NCBI RefSeq assembly: GCF_027887165.1
Contig: NC_077227.1
Location: forward strand, 71,286,252-71,350,251
Direction: 5' to 3'
Source of the DNA: Monodelphis domestica
Lineage: Eukaryota; Chordata; Mammalia; Didelphimorphia; Didelphidae
DNA: 64,000 nucleotides
The translations under genes were made by a program, and so were the position numbers. Positions 58,516 through 64,000 of the stretch are shown here, piece after piece. The stretch's first letter is position 1, and every line of letters begins with the position of its first letter. The notes under the pieces were generated by a model that saw only the letters and a list, made by a program, of their open reading frames with translations, did no database searches and was not told the origin of the DNA.

Positions 58516-58700
58516 AACCAAGCTGGAAGAAATCTCAGAGGACATTTAGTTTAATTTCTTCATTTTACAGATGAGGAAACTGAGGTATAGGGAGGTTAAG
58601 GTGCTCAAGGTCATGTAGGTCTCAAGTGTCAGAAGGCAGGTTTAAATGAAAGTCTTCTCATTCCATAATCAGTGTCTAATCTACTGTGCTTCACTACCTC
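58516..58700 (-). mobile_element. MIR3-type CORE-SINE
   Basis: AAATCTCAGAGGACATTTAG, ATTTTACAGATGAGGAAACT, CTACTGTGCTTCACTACC. Confidence 0.78.
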
Positions 58701-58832
58701 ACTGTTTAAAAAAATAATTTTTAATTAAGTAATTATTTTTAAATTAAAAAAAAAACATCAAACACCAGTTGTTGGATCAGTGACTTATCTTGAGGGTGAG
58801 ATTCTCTATGGGAAATCAGAGTTTAGTTTAGA

Positions 58833-59010
58833 GGCAGCTATGTTGTGCATTGAGTATACAATGCTAGATGTGGAATCAAGACATTTGGTACACATTTAAC
58901 CTCTACCAGAATCAGGTTCCTTACCTCTAAAATGGGATTCTCAAAGAGTTGTTATGATGATCAAATGAGAGGATTCATGTGAACTGTTTTGCAAACCTTA
59001 AAGTATTTGA
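58833..59010 (+). mobile_element. MIR element cut by a SINE
   Basis: GAGGCAGCTATGTTGTGCAT to TTTTGCAAACCTTAAAGTAT. Confidence 0.72.
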
Positions 59011-59255
59011 AGCAGTGGATAGAAGTCTGGGCCTGGAGTCAGGAACACTCATCTTTCTGAGTTCGAATCTGCCTCAGACACTGACCAGCTGTGTGACCCT
59101 GAACAAGCCCCTTAACTCTGCTTATCTCAGTTTTCTCATCTGTGAAATGAGCTGGAGAAGGAAATGGAAAACCACTCCAATATTTTTGGCAAGAAAACCT
59201 GAAAAGGGGTCACAGAGAATTGGACACAACTGTAAATGACTGACCTACAACAAAA
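59011..59255 (+). mobile_element. SINE1/WSINE1-type SINE, 5' shortened
   Basis: GTGGATAGAAGTCTGGGCCT to GGGGTCACAGAGAATTGGAC. Confidence 0.92.
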
Positions 59256-59259
59256 ATCA

Positions 59260-59564
59260 CTGTATAAATTCTAATTATAATTTTTATAGTTCAACTTCTA
59301 TATTTCTTAAAAGAAAATGACAATCAGTGTCTAGAGTTAGCATATCTAGAGTTAGCATCCCAATCAGTGGGGATATTATTCTATGCCTTTTCTAGGAAAG
59401 AAGGCTAAGTTTTCATTTGATATTTTAATTCCTTCTTGGGTTATTGGTTATTTCCTGAAATGGAATTGTAAGAAATAAAGAACAGTTAGAGCTTTGCTCA
59501 TGTGGCCAAAATGATCAGTGAATGGTCCAGTTGTACTCAAATAATTTTTGGATGTTATGAGATT
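59260..59564. other. Unique intronic sequence
   Basis: Contains a small tandem duplication (CATATCTAGAGTTAGCAT-like, about 59330-59360). Confidence 0.45.
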
Positions 59565-59737
59565 CAGAATCATATAAAATTATGTAATTGGCATTCAAGA
59601 TCAACTCATCTAGCTCCTTTATTTTAAAGGAGAGAATATATAGAGTGAGCGTATTTTGAAATGACTTGTATAAGCTAATCTAGCCATTGAATGGCAGAGT
59701 TGGGGTTAGAACTTTGGTTCCCTAAATTTTAGGTCAT
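59565..59737 (-). mobile_element. MIR3-type CORE-SINE, diverged
   Basis: CAACTCATCTAGCTCCTTTA and GGCAGAGTTGGGGTTAGAAC. Confidence 0.65.
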
Positions 59738-59749
59738 TTTTTCCCATTC

Positions 59750-60330
59750 AACTCAATAAACATTTTTGAAGTCCCTGCTCTATTCAGAGCACTCTGTGTA
59801 GTGGTAGGAATACAAGTCCAGTTTTTTACGGGGAACATAAGTCCAATATTTATTATGCTCTGCTATTATGTGCCAGTTACTGTGGAGAGTCCTGGGGATA
59901 CAAAGAAGGACTAAAAACAGTCCCTGCCCTCAAAGATCTGACCATCTAATGGGAGAGACAGAATATAAACAATTGGGTGCAACCTAGACACATACAGAAT
60001 AACTTTGAGATAATTTCTGAGGGCAGGCGCTAAGATCAATGAGGTCTGGGAAAGGCTTCTTTTAGGAGGTGGGACTTTATATGAGACATTAAGGACACCA
60101 GGCGAGCCAGGAGGCAGAGATGAGGAGGCAAAGCATCCCTGACATGAGGAATAGCCAGAGAAAATGTCTGGGAATCAGGAAATTGAGTGCTGGGAAGAGA
60201 TCATAGGATTCATGAGAGTAAGGTGTAAGAAGACCAGAAAGGTAGAAAGGAGACAAGATAGGAAGTGCTTTAAAAGTCAAGCAAACATTCTATATTTGAT
60301 TATGGAGTTGATAGCTATTTGTAGGCATAT
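59750..60330 (+). repeat. Ancient dispersed repeat copy
   Basis: TTATGTGCCAGTTACTGTGG, CAGTCCCTGCCCTCAAAGAT, GGCTTCTTTTAGGAGGTGGG, GTGCTTTAAAAGTCAAGC. Confidence 0.68.
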
Positions 60331-60364
60331 AAAGGAAAAAAAGAAAAACCAAACCAAACCAAAA

Positions 60365-60790
60365 CAACCTGGCCTGTTTGTGATTGCTCATACCCAGCAA
60401 CTTCCCACTTCTAAGACTATACACAAACTGTACCCCATGCCCAGATGCCCTCTTACTTCACCTCTTTCTCTTGGGATCTCTAGCTTCATTTAAGGCTTAG
60501 ATCAAGTGCTGTCCCCTATATGGAGCCTCTTCAGATTCTCCCTTTGTTCCTTGTGAATTACTTTGTATTTATTTTGTATATACACTATCTTCTTTTTACA
60601 TGTGTGTACCTGTTGCTCTCCTTCCCCTCACTCCTCATCCAACTCTTTTCTTCTTCCCTCTAGTAGAATATTATTTCTTTGAAGGTACAAACAGCTTTAA
60701 TTTTGGTCTGTACATCCCTATTGTTCACCTTCCCTTTGGGTCTGCAGCATAATGTGCATTTGATACATACTTGTATAATTGAATTAAAAA
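60365..60790 (+). mobile_element. L2 LINE 3' region
   Basis: AGATCAAGTGCTGTCCCCTA, GCCTCTTCAGATTCTCCCTT, TTCTTTGAAGGTACAAACAG, GCAGCATAATGTGCATTTGA. Confidence 0.72.
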
Positions 60791-60794
60791 TAGA

Positions 60795-61215
60795 TTTCTA
60801 CCATACCACATGATTTCCCACCTATTCCAATCATTGACTATCCAATCAATATCAATGACAGTTGCCTATTGAAGGCAGGGGAAAAATAATACCCTAAAAC
60901 TCAAGCAAAGTTCTAAAACATTGCAAAATCCTTAGTTTGATATTACATAGCTAAGTAATTTAATTAATAACATGTTTATTAAATTCTATTGCATCTTGCC
61001 CATAATGTCCTGCTTCATTTGACACTCAGGGATATGGACCAGAGTAATTATATGGATCTGAGTCCTTTTTGGATATTTGGGTTTCTCCTCCAGGCTGGTA
61101 GGCAAGACTTGCAGTAATGCTAGTTAATTTTCCTTGTCCTAATGCCTACTTCTGATGGTTATAAACTTCAGTCTCTTTTGAACATAGCATCACTGACATT
61201 TATTAAAAATAGAGA
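60795..61215. other. Unique intronic sequence
   Basis: Nothing recognised. Confidence 0.35.
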
Positions 61216-61218
61216 GCC

Positions 61219-61402
61219 GAAAACAGCTAGGTAGCTCAGTGGACAGATAGCCAGGCCTGGAGTTGGGAGATTTGGGAGTCAAATATGGCCTCAGATACTT
61301 CTTAGCTGTGTGACCCTGGACAAGTCATTTAACCCTTAACTTTTCTGCCATGGAACTGATACTTAGTATTAATTCTAACACAGAAGGTAAGAGTTTTTAA
61401 AC
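61219..61402 (+). mobile_element. MAR1-type SINE
   Basis: AACAGCTAGGTAGCTCAGTG to CTAACACAGAAGGTAAGAGT. Confidence 0.92.
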
Positions 61403-61455
61403 TTGGATCTTTTATTTCATTGGTGTAAGGAATTCTGGAAGAGAACTCCTTCTAG

Positions 61456-61636
61456 GGGGCAGCTGGGTAGCTCAGTGAATTGAGAGCCAGGCCTAGAGAC
61501 AGGAGGTCCTAGGTTCAAATCTGACCTCAGAAACTTCCTAGCTGTGTGACCCTGGGCTTAAGTCCCCTTACCTAGCCCTTACCACTCTTCTGCCTTGGAA
61601 CCAAATCAAGGCAGAAGGTAAGGGATTTTTAAAAAA
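61456..61636 (+). mobile_element. MAR1-type SINE with target-site duplication
   Basis: GAACTCCTTCTA before and GAGCTCCTTCTA after the element; 54 bases from another MAR1 copy in the same orientation. Confidence 0.93.
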
Positions 61637-61724
61637 GAGCTCCTTCTACCTATATAGGTCAGCAAACGAATCGTCTTAGACTAAACATTTGCTCTGAAAT
61701 GTATAGCCTTAAGGGTTTCCTGAC

Positions 61725-62070
61725 TAACTGAGAGATTTAAGTGACTTTTCTGGGCTCACATAGCCAATATATGTCAGGGATGGGACTAGAACTTGGGTCT
61801 TCCTGACTCCAAGGCCAGCTCTTTACTCACTATCTACTGTTGTCTTTTTGGGAGTTATGATAGCTATGTTTGCCTTTAATAGAATCAGAGATTTGGTGAT
61901 CTTAAATACCTTGGAGTCTAGTTTAAACCTCTCATTTTGCAGATCAGAAAACTGAGCTCAGGGGATTTTAATGACCTACTCAGGATCATACAAATAATAA
62001 ATGTCTGAAGAGACATTCTTGATTCCAAGTCCAGGGCCCTATCCACTATACCATGCTGTCTCTAACAAAG
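61725..62070 (-). mobile_element. MIR and MIR3 fragments
   Basis: 61725-61840 (ACTTGGGTCTTCCTGACTCC) and 61880-62065 (CATTTTGCAGATCAGAAAAC, CACTATACCATGCTGTCTC). Confidence 0.7.
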
Positions 62071-62074
62071 GAAG

Positions 62075-62840
62075 AGAATCCTATCCATCTAGTCCTCATA
62101 GTAGGGTATGGCTTCTGAGTTGTTTTTTCAGTCCTGGGGATGGATTTGCATTAATCCATCCACATTGCCTCATGGAATTCTTGTGATTAATAGCCAGCAG
62201 GGCTTATAAGGGCAGTTTGCGGTCATGGATCAGAGCCACAAAGCTAAGTTAGCTGAATCTAATCTAAGACGTGGGTCTCATTAGCAGAAATGCTCTAAGT
62301 GACCTAATTGGCCACACAGCTTGAGACTCAAAGCAGAAAATTATAATTTTATAGACACACATACACACACATGTGCACACACACATACTCACCCACACAC
62401 ACACACACAACACCATTTTGCAGTTGATGAGAAGGGAAAATTGAGCAACTTGCTAGGGATGTAGCTTCAAAGTATGGGTCAATCTGGAGAGCCAAGAGCT
62501 TCCCATAGCTTTAGGTATTTGGTGTCCAATAGCAGAATATGATGTGATTAAGGTGATGAATAAGGAGATTTGGAATGGAACATAAAGAGGAAGACTTGAG
62601 CAGCAATGAGAGTTTCAGCTTTAGCCCCGTTCTCAAAGGATTCTGGAGTTAGGCAAGTCTCTTATGTTAGTTTCCAAGTATACATTTTTTGGTTGACTCA
62701 TGAGCACAACCACAACACGGTCCAATTCTTCTGGTTCCTAATGACGAGAACCCTCTTGTAATAACAACAACAAAAACCAAAGCAAATTTACCTTCTTAAA
62801 GTTATGTTATGTTGCTTTGCTATGTTTTGATGTGATGTGG
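62075..62840. other. Unique intronic sequence around a (CA)n
   Basis: No exon or further repeat recognised. Confidence 0.35.
62355..62410. repeat. Imperfect (CA)n
   Basis: CA units with T and G interruptions. Confidence 0.9.
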
Positions 62841-62844
62841 TCAG

Positions 62845-63365
62845 TCAATAAGTATTATGTACCCACTCTATCCTGGGCATCCTACTAAGCCCTGATACAA
62901 AGAAAGGTGAAATAGTTGTTGCTCTCACTTAGTTTATAGTCTAGTAGGGACAACAACAGGCAAACAACTATATATAAATAAAACATAGACAGGAAAACTG
63001 GAAGATAATCAATAGGAGGAAGGCAATAGAATTAAAAGGGCTTGGGAAAGGCTTCTTGTAGGAGGTGGGGATTTAGCTGGTACTTGAATAAATCCAGAGA
63101 GGCCAAGAGGTTGAGATGAGAAGGGAGGGAATTCTAGGAGTGGGAAATATCCAGTGAAAATTCCCAGAGCTGGAATACAGAGAATCTTGTGCAATGAACA
63201 GCAAGGAGGCTAATGTACTCTTTCTCCAGAGTATGTGGGAACGAGTAATGTCTAAGAAACCTGAGAAGTTAAAAAGGTATAAGCTTATGAAAGACTGAAT
63301 GCTGGAACAGAGGATTTTGTATTTTATCCTGGACCCAGAGGGAGCACTTGAAATTTGCTGAATAA
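62845..63365 (+). repeat. Ancient dispersed repeat copy
   Basis: GTACCCACTCTATCCTGGGC, TTTATAGTCTAGTAGGGACA, GGCTTCTTGTAGGAGGTGGG, GAATGAATACTTGAAT-like TGGTACTTGAATAAATCC. Confidence 0.68.
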
Positions 63366-63384
63366 GTGGGGTGACAAGAGAGGG

Positions 63385-63655
63385 AGGGAATAAACAATTA
63401 TTAAAAACCTATTATGCACCAAGGATGTGTTAAGCACTTTGTACATATTATCTCATTTTATCCTCACAACAGCCCTGGGTAGTAGGTGCTTTTATTAGCC
63501 CCATTTTATAGTTGAGGAAAATAAAGGAGAGGTTAAGTGATTTACCTAGGGTCATATAGTTAGAAAATATTGGAGGTTGGATTTGAACTCATGTCTTCTA
63601 GACTTCAGGTCTGCTACTATATGGAATACTCTCTGCCACCTAACTGTCTCCACAA
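63385..63655 (-). mobile_element. MIR (Ther-1), full length
   Basis: TATTATCTCATTTTATCCTC, CCATTTTATAGTTGAGGAAA, GGATTTGAACTCATGTCTTC, GCCACCTAACTGTCTCC. It ends about 130 bases before the second PR exon. Confidence 0.83.
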
Positions 63656-63788
63656 AGTTAGACCTTTGTTTAAGAAATCTCCATCTGTGTCGAGTTATAT
63701 CATCTTGTTATGCCATGCCAATTTGGGGAAGGTTGCAGTGGTTCCCGAGTGCCTTCTCAAGACTTTCTTGGGTTTTTGTGTTCACTAG

Positions 63789-64000
63789 GTGGATGTCAAC
63801 TCCATCCATAGTCCCACTGGATTAACATGGATGAGACTTGTTCAGGCAGCATGCAGTAGCAAGGAGCAGAACCTAGAAGCCTACCTGGAAAACAGTCAGT
63901 TGTATTTCCGCCCCACAAGGAAGATCAGTCAAAATGAAGAGCTCTTTGTTTGGTATGATGAAGAACTTTCATGCCTCCTAGGTTTCCAGGATATTAAGGC
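63789..64000 (+). CDS. PR-domain gene, second coding exon (runs off the window)
   Basis: The acceptor ends in AG at 63787-63788 after a T-rich tract. The frame is open from the first base for 70 codons plus two bases, to the window edge. It starts VDVNS (PRDM8: VDTSA) and carries GLTWMRLVQ, KEQNLEAYLENSQLYFR and NEELFVWYDEEL. These are the C-terminal PR-domain blocks, including the NEEL.VWY motif that closes the fold. As usual for PR domains, the SET catalytic NHxC motif is absent. The splice point falls where PRDM8 passes from IFR to VDTS, so domain and splice position both indicate descent from a common ancestor. The C2H2 fingers expected after this are not in the window. Confidence 0.9.
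   Translation, partial: MDVNSIHSPTGLTWMRLVQAACSSKEQNLEAYLENSQLYFRPTRKISQNEELFVWYDEELSCLLGFQDIK

Larger units (their letters stand above)
48650..63788 (+). other. Intron splitting the PR domain (15.1 kb)
   Basis: Phase 0 intron from GTAGGT to ...CACTAG. It holds a young L1, an LTR copy nested in an L1 fragment, a 7SL RNA copy and many SINEs and MIRs, listed separately. I saw no further PR-related coding exon between the two, and the two flanking protein halves join without a missing block when compared with PRDM8. Confidence 0.8.

Overview
This is mammalian nuclear DNA, most likely from a marsupial. Two marsupial-type SINE families occur dozens of times: a tRNA-derived SINE with an RTE-like tail (MAR1-type) and a tRNA-derived SINE ending in the 'aaatggggtca...agagtc.gacac' tail (SINE1/WSINE1-type). 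They sit among L2, CR1/L3 and MIR (CORE-SINE) fragments, one 5'-truncated L1 with a perfect target-site duplication, and two LTR copies. Family names are recalled, not searched. There is no bacterial gene, operon or CRISPR, and most open reading frames are chance or repeat-derived.

Two protein-coding genes can be supported, arranged head to head about 43 kb apart. On the minus strand, 5650-5801 is the first coding exon of an anthrax-toxin-receptor family gene (signal peptide, then CHGAFDLYFILD at the start of the vWA domain). It lies in a GC-rich promoter island and ends at a GTAAGT donor, and the gene continues leftwards out of the window. On the plus strand, two exons (48427-48649 and 63789 to the window end) encode a PR (SET-like) domain closely related to PRDM8 but clearly not PRDM8 itself. 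They are separated by a 15.1 kb intron, and the gene continues to the right.

The pair ANTXR-like + PRDM8-like points to one of two duplicated loci: ANTXR2-PRDM8 (human 4q21) or ANTXRL-ZNF488 (human 10q11). The PR domain looks only about half identical to PRDM8, which is strongly conserved among vertebrates, and the ANTXR exon looks more like ANTXRL. I therefore read the window as the ANTXRL-ZNF488 locus. If so, this species still has a PR domain on ZNF488, which in human is a zinc-finger protein without one. That is the most interesting result here.

Region by region: 1-4.25 kb, repeats in ANTXRL intron 1; 4.25-5.65 kb, intron with a (GT)n/(GTGTGTGA)n array; 5.55-6.5 kb, exon 1 and CpG-rich promoter; 6.8-9.2 kb, old MIRs; 9.24-10.45 kb, pyrimidine tract followed by an orphan promoter-like segment with CCAAT, ZNF143/GFY-like and GC-box motifs; 10.7-28.4 kb, repeats and unique intergenic sequence; 28.48-28.76 kb, a 281-base pure purine tract with about 54 uninterrupted GAA units; 29.16-30.14 kb, purine-rich flank and GC-rich island with a splice donor, the best candidate for a 5' noncoding exon of the PRDM gene; 30-43.9 kb, old repeats; 43.93-45.98 kb, composite LTR; 46-48.1 kb, L2 and SINEs; 48.43 kb, first PR exon; 50.55-51.32 kb, young L1; 54.03-54.33 kb, full-length decayed 7SL RNA copy on the minus strand; 55.72-56.67 kb, second LTR copy inside an L1 fragment; 57-63.7 kb, repeats; 63.79 kb to end, second PR exon.
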